Source: SAR86 cluster bacterium (GTDB lineage: Bacteria; Pseudomonadota; Gammaproteobacteria; Pseudomonadales; Pseudohongiellaceae). From it: a stretch of 43,156 nt of DNA. This document shows positions 20,878 to 32,575 of the stretch, one piece after another. The position numbers and the translations under genes were made by a program. Numbering within the stretch: the stretch's first letter is position 1; each line of letters opens with the position of its first letter. The stretch spans positions 1-43,156 of the forward strand of contig NVVJ01000028.1 in assembly GCA_002402175.1 (NCBI GenBank). Direction: 5' to 3'. The notes under the pieces were generated by a model. That model was given only the letters and a program-made list of their open reading frames with translations. It was not told where the DNA came from and did not search any database.

Positions 20878-22332
20878 GTGGCAGTAGTAATTTGGCAACA
20901 GTGTATAGAGTGTCTAAAAGCAGAACTTCCTTCGCAGCAATTTAACACCTGGATAAGACCCCTTCATGCAGAACTCGAAGAGGGACTTTTGCGTGTGTTT
21001 GCACCAAATCGTTTTATTCAGGACTGGGTAAAGGGGAAGTTCTTAAATCGTATACAGGAGATTCTTGGTGAGGTTAGTGCCGAATCAGTAAAAATTAGCC
21101 TTGAGGTAACTGGCAGTGATCACATGGCTTCGGCGCCGGCACCGATAATTCAACCTGTTTCAAACATGCCATCTAGTTTTAGCTCTACCCCCAAGGTATC
21201 ACTGCCACCATCACCACCAATAGCGCCTCTGTCCGGGGGCATGATAATGAACAATGGCGTCGATTATAACCGGCGCAACGTAGACACAATAATCGAAGGC
21301 AAACTAAGACATCGTGGCGCGCTAAATCGTGAGAACACGTTTGATAATTTTGTTGAAGGCAAGTCCAACCAACTAGCCAGGGCTGCGGCTATTCAGGTAG
21401 CGGAAAACCCCGGCTATGCCTATAACCCTCTCTTTATTTATGGTGGTGTGGGGTTAGGAAAGACTCACTTAATGCATGCAATCGGTAACCACCTGGTGGC
21501 GAAAAAACCAGATGCCAAAGTTGTTTATTTACACTCAGAGACTTTCGTGGCGACCATGGTGACGGCGCTGCAATTGAATGCCATAAATGAATTTAAACGC
21601 TTTTATCGTTCTGTGGATGCACTATTAATTGACGATATTCAGTTTTTCGCGGGTAAAGAGCGCTCTCAGGAAGAATTTTTCCACACCTTCAACGCACTTT
21701 TAGAAGGTGGTCAGCAAATCATTCTTACCTGTGATCGCTACCATAAAGAGATCAATGGGCTTGAAGAGCGATTGAAGTCCAGGTTTGGCTGGGGACTTAC
21801 CGTGGCGGTAGAGCCGCCGGAGCTTGAAACCAGGGCTGCAATACTAATGAACAAGGCTGCTCTGTCTAATGTGGACTTGCCAAGCGATGCCGCTTTGTTC
21901 ATAGCCCAAAGGCTTAGATCAAATGTTCGGGAACTCGAAGGTGCTTTAAAGAGGGTGATTGCCCATGCGAACTTCAAAGGCGAAAAAATCGACCTGGATC
22001 TTATTAAGGAAGCACTTCGAGACCTTTTTGCATTACAGGACAAACTGGTCACTATTGACAATATTCAACGCTCGGTTGCCGAGTATTACAAAATCAAGAT
22101 GGCTGATATGTTGTCCAAGCGGCGGAATCGATCGGTGGCCAGGCCCAGGCAGGTAGCTATGAGTCTTTCGAAAGAGCTAACTAATCATAGCTTGCCAGAA
22201 ATTGGCGATGCGTTCGGCGGTAGAGACCACACTACAGTTATGCATGCCTGTAAACAGGTGAATAAACTTCGCCATAGTTCAATTGATATACAAGAAGACT
22301 ATAACAATCTGCTTAGATCGCTATCTAGCTAG
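20878..22332 (+). CDS. dnaA: Chromosomal replication initiator DnaA
   Basis: DnaA binds oriC and melts it in its ATP form. The 484-residue protein has domain I (about 1-80, with W-x-x-C and F-N-T-W-I-R-P-L), a proline- and serine-rich linker (about 84-150) and the AAA+ domain. The AAA+ domain has Walker A G-G-V-G-L-G-K-T at 189-196 and Walker B L-L-I-D-D-I-Q-F near 250. Domain IV holds the DnaA signature [11 protein letters not shown] near the end. The start is GTG, with CAGGA at 20868-20872 as ribosome binding site. It heads the dnaA-dnaN-recF-gyrB run immediately after the proposed origin. Confidence 0.98.
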   Translation: MAVVIWQQCIECLKAELPSQQFNTWIRPLHAELEEGLLRVFAPNRFIQDWVKGKFLNRIQEILGEVSAESVKISLEVTGSDHMASAPAPIIQPVSNMPSSFSSTPKVSLPPSPPIAPLSGGMIMNNGVDYNRRNVDTIIEGKLRHRGALNRENTFDNFVEGKSNQLARAAAIQVAENPGYAYNPLFIYGGVGLGKTHLMHAIGNHLVAKKPDAKVVYLHSETFVATMVTALQLNAINEFKRFYRSVDALLIDDIQFFAGKERSQEEFFHTFNALLEGGQQIILTCDRYHKEINGLEERLKSRFGWGLTVAVEPPELETRAAILMNKAALSNVDLPSDAALFIAQRLRSNVRELEGALKRVIAHANFKGEKIDLDLIKEALRDLFALQDKLVTIDNIQRSVAEYYKIKMADMLSKRRNRSVARPRQVAMSLSKELTNHSLPEIGDAFGGRDHTTVMHACKQVNKLRHSSIDIQEDYNNLLRSLSS

Positions 22333-22379
22333 AACTAAGCCGTAAACCAGACATCAGAGATATAAGGAAAAACAAAGCA

Positions 22380-23480
22380 ATGCATTTTGTTATTTCACGC
22401 GAAGCGCTATTGAAGCCACTGCAGTTAGTCAGTGGGGTTGTTGAAAGAAGGCAAACCCTTCCGGTTCTTTCCAATGTATTGCTTGTTTTACGAGGTAGTG
22501 AGCTTTCACTTACAGGCACAGATTTGGAAGTAGAGCTGGTTGGAAGAGTCACCGTTGACCAGGCTCTTGAAGAAGGCGAAATCACTGTACCAGCACGCAA
22601 GTTACTGGATATCTGTAAGTCGCTTTCCGACGATGGCATGGTAGAGGTGTCGTTGGCTGGCTCAAAGCTTACGCTTAAGTCTGGTCGTAGCAAGTTTACA
22701 CTTACTACGCTTCCAGCCACCGAATTCCCGTCGGTTGACGAAGAGCCAGATACTTTTTCTCTTACTTTGTCGCAATCAAAATTACGTGAACTGTTAGCAA
22801 GCACTAGCTTCGCCATGGCTCAGCAGGATGTTCGTTACTACCTTAACGGCATGCTCTTTGAGGTGGCGCCGGACTATTTGTTAGTGGTTGCTACTGATGG
22901 TCATCGCCTTGCGATGGAAAAACTGAATATGGAGAACGACATATCAGAAATCCAGCAACTCATCCTTCCGCGAAAAGGCATTATGGAGTTAACCAGGCTA
23001 TTGGAAGAGGACGGTGATATATCTCTAACCTTCGGTCAGAACCATATTCGGGCCAAAGTTCCAGCGTTTACTTTTACTTCGAAGCTGGTAGATGGAAAAT
23101 TTCCCGACTATAACCGCGTACTACCTAAGGGCGGTAATAAGGTAATTACAGGCAATTGCCAGGAACTACGACAAGCGTTTTCAAGAGCCTCTATTCTGTC
23201 TAACGAGAAGTACCGCGGTGTTCGAATGTTGTTGTCTAATGGTGAGTTAAAAATTCTCGCTAACAACCCTGAACAGGAAGAGGCAGAGGAGATCGTATCC
23301 GTTGAATACCAGGGCGATTCTCTGGAAATCGGTTTCAATGTTAGCTATTTGATCGACGTGCTTTCTACATTAAGCAGTAAGAATGCAAAAATTACGCTAT
23401 CTGACCCTAATAGCCCAGCGTTGCTGGAAGCAGAAGAAGGTAGCGATGCGCTTTATGTTGTAATGCCAATGCGCCTTTAA
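22380..23480 (+). CDS. dnaN: DNA polymerase III beta subunit (sliding clamp)
   Basis: DnaN forms the ring that tethers polymerases and repair proteins to DNA. The 366-residue chain has the E. coli length and three similar clamp domains of about 120 residues. The N-terminus M-H-F-V-I-S-R-E-A-L-L-K-P-L and the C-terminal M-P-M-R-L end are typical. The C-terminal pocket residues that bind clamp-interaction peptides lie in V-V-M-P-M-R-L. It is 47 bases after dnaA and 42 bases before recF. The long minus-strand frame at 22325-22816 is a shadow. Confidence 0.98.
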   Translation: MHFVISREALLKPLQLVSGVVERRQTLPVLSNVLLVLRGSELSLTGTDLEVELVGRVTVDQALEEGEITVPARKLLDICKSLSDDGMVEVSLAGSKLTLKSGRSKFTLTTLPATEFPSVDEEPDTFSLTLSQSKLRELLASTSFAMAQQDVRYYLNGMLFEVAPDYLLVVATDGHRLAMEKLNMENDISEIQQLILPRKGIMELTRLLEEDGDISLTFGQNHIRAKVPAFTFTSKLVDGKFPDYNRVLPKGGNKVITGNCQELRQAFSRASILSNEKYRGVRMLLSNGELKILANNPEQEEAEEIVSVEYQGDSLEIGFNVSYLIDVLSTLSSKNAKITLSDPNSPALLEAEEGSDALYVVMPMRL

Positions 23481-23522
23481 TTTGGTGTCCGTTATACGTT
23501 TATCCTGTCGGCGTACTGTCCT

Positions 23523-24605
23523 ATGAGCAAAATCAAGAGGCTTGATATTTCCTTCGTCCGAAATATTCAATCTGCTTTGATAGAGCCCTCGGCTACAGTA
23601 AACATCTTGCACGGCGAAAATGGTTCTGGAAAGACTAGTGTGTTGGAGTCTATTTACCTTCTGGGTACGGGCCGATCTTTTCGTAGTGGTAAGTTGGACC
23701 CTCTTATTACTCATGACTATGATGAAGCTATTGTATTTGCCGAGCTGTTTAATGGTCCAAGTATTGGACTAAGTAAGTCGCGCCGCAAAGCTCATAAGTT
23801 GAGGTATGCAAGTGAAACTCAGAAAAACTGGGACAACGTAGCTCGAGAGCTACCTGTACAAATCCTAGATTCAAATTCCTTTTTATTGTTGGAAGGTGGG
23901 CCAAAACCCCGCAGACGGTTTTTGGACTGGGGAGTGTTTCACGTGGAACATTCCTTTGTAGATAGCTGGAGGAGATCTCGTAAGTCTATTGCCAATCGCA
24001 ATATGTTACTTAAGCAGAGACAAGTGGACCATTCTCAGCTAAAGGCCTGGGATGTTGAGTTGTGTTTGGCTGCCAGCGAGATGGATGTTGCTCGCAAAAG
24101 TTATTTTGAAGAATTCCTACCCCTGTTCATTAATGTCTATAAATCCCTGGATCCTTCCAATGCCGATCTACTTGATGTGGCCTATGAAAGGGGCTGGGAT
24201 AGTCAGCAAGAATTGTCAGATGTACTGATCGAGAATCGAACGATTGATATTCGATATGGTGCTACACAAAGCGGTCCTCACCGTGCAGATATTTCCCTTA
24301 AGGTGGGGAAAAGTAAGGCGGTGGAAATATTGTCGCGCGGCCAGCAGAAACTATTGGTAAGCGCGCTGAAAATTGCACAGGGTCGACTATTGTCTAAATC
24401 CCTTGGAAGAGAATGTATTTATCTCGTAGATGATTTGCCGGCCGAACTGGACAGGGATAACAGAGCAGCTGTTTTCAATCAGCTATTAAGTATAGGCGGG
24501 CAGATGTTTGTTACATGTGTCGACCTCCCGGCCATTGTGGAATGCCTGTCCAGCCCTCCTGCCATGGCAATGTTTCACGTGGAACGTGGTACAATAACAG
24601 CTTGA
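23523..24605 (+). CDS. recF: DNA replication and repair protein RecF
   Basis: RecF is an SMC-like ATPase that marks gaps and helps load RecA through RecOR. The 360-residue protein has Walker A G-E-N-G-S-G-K-T-S near 31-39. The ABC-type signature is L-S-R-G-Q-Q-K-L, and Walker B is Y-L-V-D-D-L-P-A-E-L-D near 305-315. The block R-R-F-L-D-W-G-V-F-H-V-E lies near 130-141. Two parS-type sequences are embedded in the gene (23935-23950 and 24571-24586), and each is read as F-H-V-E. Start at ATG 23523. gyrB follows after 73 bases. Confidence 0.97.
   Translation: MSKIKRLDISFVRNIQSALIEPSATVNILHGENGSGKTSVLESIYLLGTGRSFRSGKLDPLITHDYDEAIVFAELFNGPSIGLSKSRRKAHKLRYASETQKNWDNVARELPVQILDSNSFLLLEGGPKPRRRFLDWGVFHVEHSFVDSWRRSRKSIANRNMLLKQRQVDHSQLKAWDVELCLAASEMDVARKSYFEEFLPLFINVYKSLDPSNADLLDVAYERGWDSQQELSDVLIENRTIDIRYGATQSGPHRADISLKVGKSKAVEILSRGQQKLLVSALKIAQGRLLSKSLGRECIYLVDDLPAELDRDNRAAVFNQLLSIGGQMFVTCVDLPAIVECLSSPPAMAMFHVERGTITA
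23935..23950. promoter_or_regulatory. parS site 1 (ParB binding), inside recF
   Basis: TGTTTCACGTGGAACA is a 16-base near-palindrome that fits the parS consensus TGTTNCACGTGNAACA completely. It lies about 3.1 kb from the DnaA boxes, and parB is in the same window. It encodes V-F-H-V-E-H in RecF. Confidence 0.88.
24571..24586. promoter_or_regulatory. parS site 2 (ParB binding), near the recF end
   Basis: TGTTTCACGTGGAACG matches the parS consensus except for the last base. It lies 636 bases from site 1 and encodes M-F-H-V-E-R near the RecF C-terminus. Confidence 0.78.
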
Positions 24606-24612
24606 TTTTTAG

Positions 24613-27096
<2,484 letters not shown>

Positions 27097-27099
27097 GCT

Positions 27100-27819
27100 T
27101 TAGTCTAAACGAGCAACAGTTTCGCGAATCCAGCTTTCGATATCAGCGGTGAGCTGATTGGCATCAATATTGTCAGTTGGCCTCTGTTCCCCAATAACAA
27201 CAGTGATAAGTCCCGGTCGTTTAATAAACTTATGAGCTGGCCAGCAAGAGCCGGCATTATGAGCGATTGGCGTAATAGGTGCTTTGGCGGCTATGGCAAG
27301 CTTCGCACCACCTCGAGAAAATCGTTTTACGGTACCCATCTGTGAGCGCGACCCTTCTGGAAAAACAATTATCGACTTTCCCGTAGCAACACGATTGGTT
27401 CCCTGCAAAAGTAATGACTTACCCGCTTCGCGAGGTTTGCTTCGGTCGATAGCAATAGGGTTTGTTAAGCGTAAGCACCAGCCCCAAAAGGGAATGTTCA
27501 ACAACTCCTTTTTTAATATTGGTGAAACAGGAAACACTAGTTTATAAATTAAAATGGTTTCCCAGGTGCTCTGATGATTTGCCAGAATTACAGAGGGTTT
27601 GTCGGGCAGGTTTTCAAGCCCAAGTATTCGATAGCGAACGCCGCAACAAAGCCGCAACCAGTTAAGTACAAAACCGCCCCAAATACTGGCAAATAAATAC
27701 TGGCCCCTGGTGGTGAGAATGGGAAACGACAGAATAAAAACAATCGACATGCAAACAGTAACGACGCTGTAGCCAATGTAGAAGAACGTGGATCTTATAC
27801 CCAATAGTAAATTAGACAT
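27100..27819 (-). CDS. 1-acyl-sn-glycerol-3-phosphate acyltransferase (PlsC family)
   Basis: The protein belongs to the PlsC/LPLAT family that acylates lysophosphatidate in the inner membrane. With the ATG at 27819 it has 239 residues. It carries a hydrophobic N-terminal segment (about 10-35), motif I N-H-Q-S-T-W-E-T near 82-89 (H-x4-E in place of the usual H-x4-D), motif II around R-S-K-P-R-E-A, and motif III F-P-E-G-S-R-S. A TTG eight codons earlier also opens the frame, but the ATG gives a normal 8-base overlap with gmhB. The same neighbour is found downstream of gmhB in Pseudomonas. The exact acyl acceptor cannot be told. Confidence 0.87.
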   Translation of the reverse strand: MSNLLLGIRSTFFYIGYSVVTVCMSIVFILSFPILTTRGQYLFASIWGGFVLNWLRLCCGVRYRILGLENLPDKPSVILANHQSTWETILIYKLVFPVSPILKKELLNIPFWGWCLRLTNPIAIDRSKPREAGKSLLLQGTNRVATGKSIIVFPEGSRSQMGTVKRFSRGGAKLAIAAKAPITPIAHNAGSCWPAHKFIKRPGLITVVIGEQRPTDNIDANQLTADIESWIRETVARLD

Positions 27820-28366
27820 TGTCGTGAACAACCAGCTTTTCAAGAACCGCAGATGCCAGATTATCGAAGATCGATATATTACTAAGCCCTTCTTTCTGAA
27901 TACGCTGCTCCGTAATGAGCCCCTTTCCTGTTCTTACAAGTATGGGTTCGCACCCAAACGCCAGAGCAGCCTGAATATCGCCATAACTATCTCCTATAAA
28001 ACAGCTGCCAGAGAGGGAGCAGGAAAATTCACTTTCAATTTGCTTTAGAAGGCCAGTTTTTGGTTTGCGGCATTCACAATTTTGGTCAGGCGTATGAGGA
28101 CAATAAAAAATTCCATCAACGATGCCCCCTGCTTCTTCAACCATAGTACATAGCTTGGTGTGCATTTTAGCAAGTGCGTATTCGTCGAAATAATTTCGCC
28201 CAAGGCCAGATTGATTAGTAGCAACCATCACCTGGTATCCGGACTTGCTCAAGGTAGCAATCGCATCAATACTGCCATCGATGGGCAGCCATTCTTCAGC
28301 AGATTTTATATAGTTATCGGAGTCATGATTAATTACACCGTCTCTATCGAGTACAACTACTTTCAT
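27812..28366 (-). CDS. gmhB: D-glycero-beta-D-manno-heptose-1,7-bisphosphate 7-phosphatase
   Basis: GmhB removes the 7-phosphate on the path to ADP-heptose for the LPS core. The 184-residue HAD-family protein starts V-V-V-L-D-R-D-G-V-I-N, with the catalytic D-x-D at about 7-9. It has the threonine motif V-A-T-N-Q-S-G-L-G-R and the zinc-binding group C-P-H-T-P-D-Q-N-C-E-C-R-K-P near 107-120. The later G-D-S-Y-G-D segment is also present. The size matches GmhB of E. coli (191). It lies between glyS (41-base gap) and plsC (overlap), as in Pseudomonas. Confidence 0.94.
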   Translation of the reverse strand: MKVVVLDRDGVINHDSDNYIKSAEEWLPIDGSIDAIATLSKSGYQVMVATNQSGLGRNYFDEYALAKMHTKLCTMVEEAGGIVDGIFYCPHTPDQNCECRKPKTGLLKQIESEFSCSLSGSCFIGDSYGDIQAALAFGCEPILVRTGKGLITEQRIQKEGLSNISIFDNLASAVLEKLVVHDNV

Positions 28367-28407
28367 GACTATTCACTATATTATTCGAGAGAAGGTTAAT
28401 TACTATA

Positions 28408-30486
28408 TTAGCTACTATGTAAGTAGGATATATCTGCAACATGCAGGAAAACGTCTCTAAGACGCTGAAGAATTGCGATTCGGTTATTTCTAACAGCAGG
28501 CTCGTCACACATAACCATAACATCATCAAAGAATTTATTAACACTGTCTTCTAGTTGTGCCAGTTGCTCAAGCCCTTCTTTATACTGGCCGGTCGCAAAT
28601 AAAGGTGCCACGTTTAATTCTTTTTCGCACAAGTTGGAAAAAAGTAATTTTTCGGCTTCTTCTGCAAACAGTGATTCATCAATTATCAGGTCAGCAAGCG
28701 GTTGCTCAATTTTTGACAATAAGTTTGAAACGCGTTTGTTGGCAGCGGCAAGAGGCGCTGCCTGTTCAAGGCTGCTGAAATGATGCACAGCTTGTATACG
28801 CCTATGGAAGTCGAGAGGTTTACGAGGCTTAAGTGCAATTACCGACTGGAAAATATTCCCAGGTATACCCTCGTCAAGATACCAGGCGCGAAACCTTTCA
28901 AGTAAGAACTCAAACACTTTTTGCCGGGTATCAGGGTCTATATCAATAGAGTCGAAGCTGGAAATTGAGCTGTCGATACAATCTAGCAGGTCAATATCGA
29001 GTTCCTTTTCGACCATAATGCGCAGTACACCAATAGCGGATCGGCGAAGCGCAAACGGGTCTTTTGATCCTGTAGGAGGCTGGCCTATGGCGAATAAACC
29101 AACGATAGAATCGAGTTTATCGGCAATAGCCAATATATTTCCTATACTGGATGAGGGCAGCTTATCGCCAGAAAACCTGGGCATGTATTGTTCATTTATG
29201 GCTGTTGCAACTTCGACTGGTTCGTTATCGTTGAGCGCATAGTAGTAGCCCATAAGCCCCTGTAGATCGGCGAATTCACCAACCATGTTGGTGACGAGGT
29301 CGCACTTTGACAGCATTGCTGCGCGCTCGCAAAAATCTTCATTCTCACCCAGGGCATTGGCAATTGACTTTGATAACTTTGAAAGGCGTATACAGCGGTC
29401 ATATACGGTGCCCAGCTTCGCTTGAAAGACAACCTTTTTGAGTTGTTCCAAGCGACTCTCAAGCGTCTGTTTTTTATCTGTTTCAAAAAAGAATCTGGCG
29501 TCGGCCAATCGTGGTCGAATAACGCGCTCATTGCCTTCAATAACTTTAGCAGGATCCTTGCTGCGGATATTACTAACAGTGATAAAAAGCGGCAAAAGCC
29601 TGGACTCTTCATCCACGAGGTAGAAACATTTTTGATGAGATTTCATCGCCAGAATAAGCGCTTCGGCAGGAACCTCTAAGTAGTGCTCTTCAAATTTTCC
29701 TGCTAGCGCAACGGGGAATTCAACAAGGCCGGTAACTTCTTCAAGCAGCGATTTATCTATTACAGTTGTAGCGCCAAGCTTCTTTCCTTCTTCTTCGATC
29801 TGGAGACGAATCATCTCTTTGCGTTGGTTATAGTCAGCGATAACACAGCCGGGGTTTTCCAATAAGGCCTGGTAGTCATCGGCCTGTGGTATCTGAATTT
29901 TTTGATTGTAATGAAACCGGTGGCCATAAGAATACGAGGCGGATTCCACGCCCATTATAGTGGCTGGAATTTTCTCACTGCCAAACAGAAGTACGATCCA
30001 ATGTACCGGGCGAACAAATTCATTGCGCGAAGAACCCCAGCGCATTCTTTTAGGAATAGGAAGTTTCGATAATGCATTTTCTACTATTGCAGGCAGGAGC
30101 TCCTGTGTGGATTTTCCTGAGCGAACCGAGGAAAATGTTAATTTTTCAACACCGTCTTTGGTTGCAGTACCAAGATCAGCTAGTTCGACACCACAGGATT
30201 TAGCAAAACCAATAGCGGCAGGAGTGGGATTATTGTCCGCATCGTAAGCAGCCTTTAATGCTGGGCCAAATCTCTCCGTCTTTTTATCAGCCTGATTTTC
30301 ATCTAAATCATTTACGATAACAGCCAGGCGACGGGGAGTCGCAAATCGGCTTACTTCGGTGAAACTGAGTTGTTCTTTTTGTAGGCCAGAAACTATTCCA
30401 GCCTCAAATGCTTTAGCCAAAGTGTTTAAAGCTTTGGGAGGCAGCTCTTCCGTACCAATCTCGACCAGAAAATTTCGTTTAGACAT
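28408..30486 (-). CDS. glyS: Glycyl-tRNA synthetase beta subunit
   Basis: The beta subunit supplies tRNA recognition and part of the activity of the bacterial alpha2beta2 glycyl-tRNA synthetase. The 692-residue protein begins with L-V-E-I-G-T-E-E-L-P-P-K-A-L. It has F-A-T-P-R-R-L-A-V, the block P-K-R-M-R-W-G, and a region with the HD-like sequence near A-A-M-L-S-K-C-D-L-V-T-N-M-V-G-E-F. The C-terminal anticodon-binding domain contains D-D-V-M-V-M-C-D. Length is as in E. coli (689). It starts 3 bases after glyQ, so the two are translated from one message. Confidence 0.97.
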   Translation of the reverse strand: MSKRNFLVEIGTEELPPKALNTLAKAFEAGIVSGLQKEQLSFTEVSRFATPRRLAVIVNDLDENQADKKTERFGPALKAAYDADNNPTPAAIGFAKSCGVELADLGTATKDGVEKLTFSSVRSGKSTQELLPAIVENALSKLPIPKRMRWGSSRNEFVRPVHWIVLLFGSEKIPATIMGVESASYSYGHRFHYNQKIQIPQADDYQALLENPGCVIADYNQRKEMIRLQIEEEGKKLGATTVIDKSLLEEVTGLVEFPVALAGKFEEHYLEVPAEALILAMKSHQKCFYLVDEESRLLPLFITVSNIRSKDPAKVIEGNERVIRPRLADARFFFETDKKQTLESRLEQLKKVVFQAKLGTVYDRCIRLSKLSKSIANALGENEDFCERAAMLSKCDLVTNMVGEFADLQGLMGYYYALNDNEPVEVATAINEQYMPRFSGDKLPSSSIGNILAIADKLDSIVGLFAIGQPPTGSKDPFALRRSAIGVLRIMVEKELDIDLLDCIDSSISSFDSIDIDPDTRQKVFEFLLERFRAWYLDEGIPGNIFQSVIALKPRKPLDFHRRIQAVHHFSSLEQAAPLAAANKRVSNLLSKIEQPLADLIIDESLFAEEAEKLLFSNLCEKELNVAPLFATGQYKEGLEQLAQLEDSVNKFFDDVMVMCDEPAVRNNRIAILQRLRDVFLHVADISYLHSS

Positions 30487-30489
30487 AAG

Positions 30490-31419
30490 CTATTTCTCCA
30501 GATACTCGCGACGTAATTCGTCGCTAGCCAGAGGGAAGCCTAGTTGTTTTCGGCTCTCAAAATAAGTTTCGGCCACTAAGCGAGCGAGTGCTCTCACGCG
30601 CAAGATAAATCTTTGCCTTTCGGTTACAGAAATAGCTTTTCTGGCGTCAAGCAGGTTGAAGTAATGGGAGGCTTTTAGGACCTGTTCGTAGGCGGGTAAT
30701 GCTAGCTCCTTCTCAATCAGTAGCTGACATTGTTGCTCACAATCATCGAAGTTAGAGAATAAAGAGCCTGTATCCGCATGTTCAAAATTGTACGCGGACA
30801 TTTCAATTTCGTTTTGCTTAAATACATCGCCATAGGTAACAACCCCATTGGGGCCATCAGTCCATACGATATCGTAGATGCTATCTACGCCTTGAAGATA
30901 CATGGCTATACGTTCAATACCATAGGTAATTTCGCCACTAACCGGATAACACTCCAGACCACCTACCTGTTGAAAATAGGTAAATTGAGTGACCTCCATG
31001 CCGTTCAACCAGACTTCCCAGCCAAGCCCCCAGGCCCCTAAAGTAGGCGATTCCCAGTTATCTTCAACGAACCTGACATCGTGAATAGACATGTCTATTC
31101 CAAGGCTTTTTAAGGACTCGAGGTAGAGATCCTGAATATTTTTTGGCGATGGTTTTAAAATCACCTGAAATTGATAATAGTGTTGCAGGCGATTTGGGTT
31201 TTCACCATAACGCCCGTCTGTTGGACGCCGGCAGGGCTGCACATAGGCGGCGTTCCAGCTTTCAGGTCCGATTGCTCGTAAAAAAGTCGCGGGATGAAAG
31301 GTTCCTGCGCCCACTTCCATGTCCAGAGGTTGTAAAATCACACAACCCTGCTCTGCCCAATATTGTTGTAAGGCTAATATAAGTCCCTGAAAGGTGTTCA
31401 GGTTAGTCGATTTATTCAC
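30490..31419 (-). CDS. glyQ: Glycyl-tRNA synthetase alpha subunit
   Basis: The alpha subunit is the class II catalytic part of glycyl-tRNA synthetase. The 309-residue protein shows [17 protein letters not shown] near the start. [34 protein letters not shown] and [11 protein letters not shown] follow, all hallmarks of GlyQ. Length is normal (E. coli 303). The start is GTG at 31419, as no in-frame ATG lies nearby upstream. A 26-base inverted repeat lies 33 bases upstream. It heads glyQ-glyS-gmhB-plsC. Confidence 0.97.
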   Translation of the reverse strand: MNKSTNLNTFQGLILALQQYWAEQGCVILQPLDMEVGAGTFHPATFLRAIGPESWNAAYVQPCRRPTDGRYGENPNRLQHYYQFQVILKPSPKNIQDLYLESLKSLGIDMSIHDVRFVEDNWESPTLGAWGLGWEVWLNGMEVTQFTYFQQVGGLECYPVSGEITYGIERIAMYLQGVDSIYDIVWTDGPNGVVTYGDVFKQNEIEMSAYNFEHADTGSLFSNFDDCEQQCQLLIEKELALPAYEQVLKASHYFNLLDARKAISVTERQRFILRVRALARLVAETYFESRKQLGFPLASDELRREYLEK

Positions 31420-31451
31420 AGTGATGCCGAGTAGTTGCGATGCTAAAATTG

Positions 31452-31477
31452 GGATAATTTGAAGAGAGCAATTATCC
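31452..31477. repeat. Inverted repeat in the glyQ leader / glyQ-acyltransferase intergenic region
   Basis: GGATAATT (31452-31459) and AATTATCC (31470-31477) are perfect inverted copies around a 10-base centre. The minus-strand copy GGATAAT could also act as a -10 element for glyQ. No T run follows, so a terminator is unlikely. Confidence 0.45.
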
Positions 31478-31652
31478 TAGATTATTAGGAACTAATCTAC
31501 CTGCAGCCAGATTACCTGTAGCATTGGCAAAACATTATGTAGATTGTTTCTATGGCGAAATTGTGATTCCATTTCCTGCTCTTGAAATCATGGCTAGATT
31601 AGAACTGGCCTTAAAATGAGACATTGTAATCCAGGCACTTAAATACTTTTTT

Positions 31653-32513
31653 TTGATTTCCTTTCTTACGCTGACGGCAAAGATGCCGTTGCGGGTGTTG
31701 CATGGGATAGCTCATCTATGGGGCAACCTGCTTTGGGCTATTCCTAATAGAGCACGAGACACCACAATCAGGAATTTACAGGCCTGTTTTCCGCAAAAGA
31801 GCAAAGCGGAAATATCCAGTCTCGCCAAAGACAGTCTCCGAAATACGGCATGTACCGCAATGGAAATGGGTAAAGCCTGGCTTCTACCACTGGCTGATAC
31901 GATGTCTCTGGTGACGGAAACTGAGGGAATCGAAGCTTTTCATGAGGCGCTTTCAGGCAAGGAAGGCATTATATTACTGGCGCCGCACCAGGGTAATTGG
32001 GAGATATTTGGTGTGCACATAGCCAAGGGCGTGGATACAACCTTTATGTATCAGCCTCCCAAGTTATCTGGACTAGATAGGCTGTTGAAAGAAAGAAGGT
32101 CTAGAGGGGGAATTGCGCTGGCACCGACTAACAGAAAAGGCGTTGCTCAATTACTGAAAGCTCTACAGCGCGGAGAAGTGGTTGGACTATTGCCAGACCA
32201 GGTGCCGACAAGCGAAGGCGGGCAGTTTGCGTCTTTTTTTGGAGAACAGGCATTAACAATGACTTTAGTCAGTAAATTAATTCAGCGTAGTAAGGCAAAA
32301 GTATTTTGTGGGCATGTTCAGAGGTTGCCCGGTTCACAGGGTTTCAAATTATTAATCACAGAAGCAGTACCGGAAATTTATAGCGAGCAGCTGGAAGAAT
32401 CCGTGCGCGGCCTGAACCAAACGGTAGAACAATGCGTTATGGAGGCCGTGGAACAATACCAATGGGAATACAAACGTTTCAGACGCAGGCCAGACGGTGA
32501 AAAATTCTACTAG
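31653..32513 (+). CDS. LpxL/HtrB-family lysophospholipid or lipid A acyltransferase
   Basis: The 286-residue protein belongs to the LpxL/LpxM family, which adds secondary acyl chains to lipid A at the inner membrane. It has a hydrophobic N-terminus (about 1-30), then R-N-L-Q-A-C-F-P near 43-50. The catalytic H-x4-E appears as A-P-H-Q-G-N-W-E near 111-118, followed by R-x5-R-G-G, L-P-D-Q-V-P near 183-188 and F-F-G. A similar gene (PA0011 in P. aeruginosa) lies beside glyQ, as I remember. The start is unclear: TTG at 31653 has no ribosome binding site and keeps the membrane segment, while ATG at 31683 would shorten it. The substrate is not certain. Confidence 0.82.
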   Translation: MISFLTLTAKMPLRVLHGIAHLWGNLLWAIPNRARDTTIRNLQACFPQKSKAEISSLAKDSLRNTACTAMEMGKAWLLPLADTMSLVTETEGIEAFHEALSGKEGIILLAPHQGNWEIFGVHIAKGVDTTFMYQPPKLSGLDRLLKERRSRGGIALAPTNRKGVAQLLKALQRGEVVGLLPDQVPTSEGGQFASFFGEQALTMTLVSKLIQRSKAKVFCGHVQRLPGSQGFKLLITEAVPEIYSEQLEESVRGLNQTVEQCVMEAVEQYQWEYKRFRRRPDGEKFY

Positions 32514-32575
32514 AAACCGACAAGCCTCCAGGCAAACACGCCCGTTATTTTAGGAACATCTGGCCTCGTGGGGTT

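Noticed and set aside
22325..22816. 163-residue minus-strand frame over the start of dnaN
   Set aside because: It lies fully antisense to dnaN and the dnaA-dnaN gap and is Ser/Thr-rich without recognisable domains.
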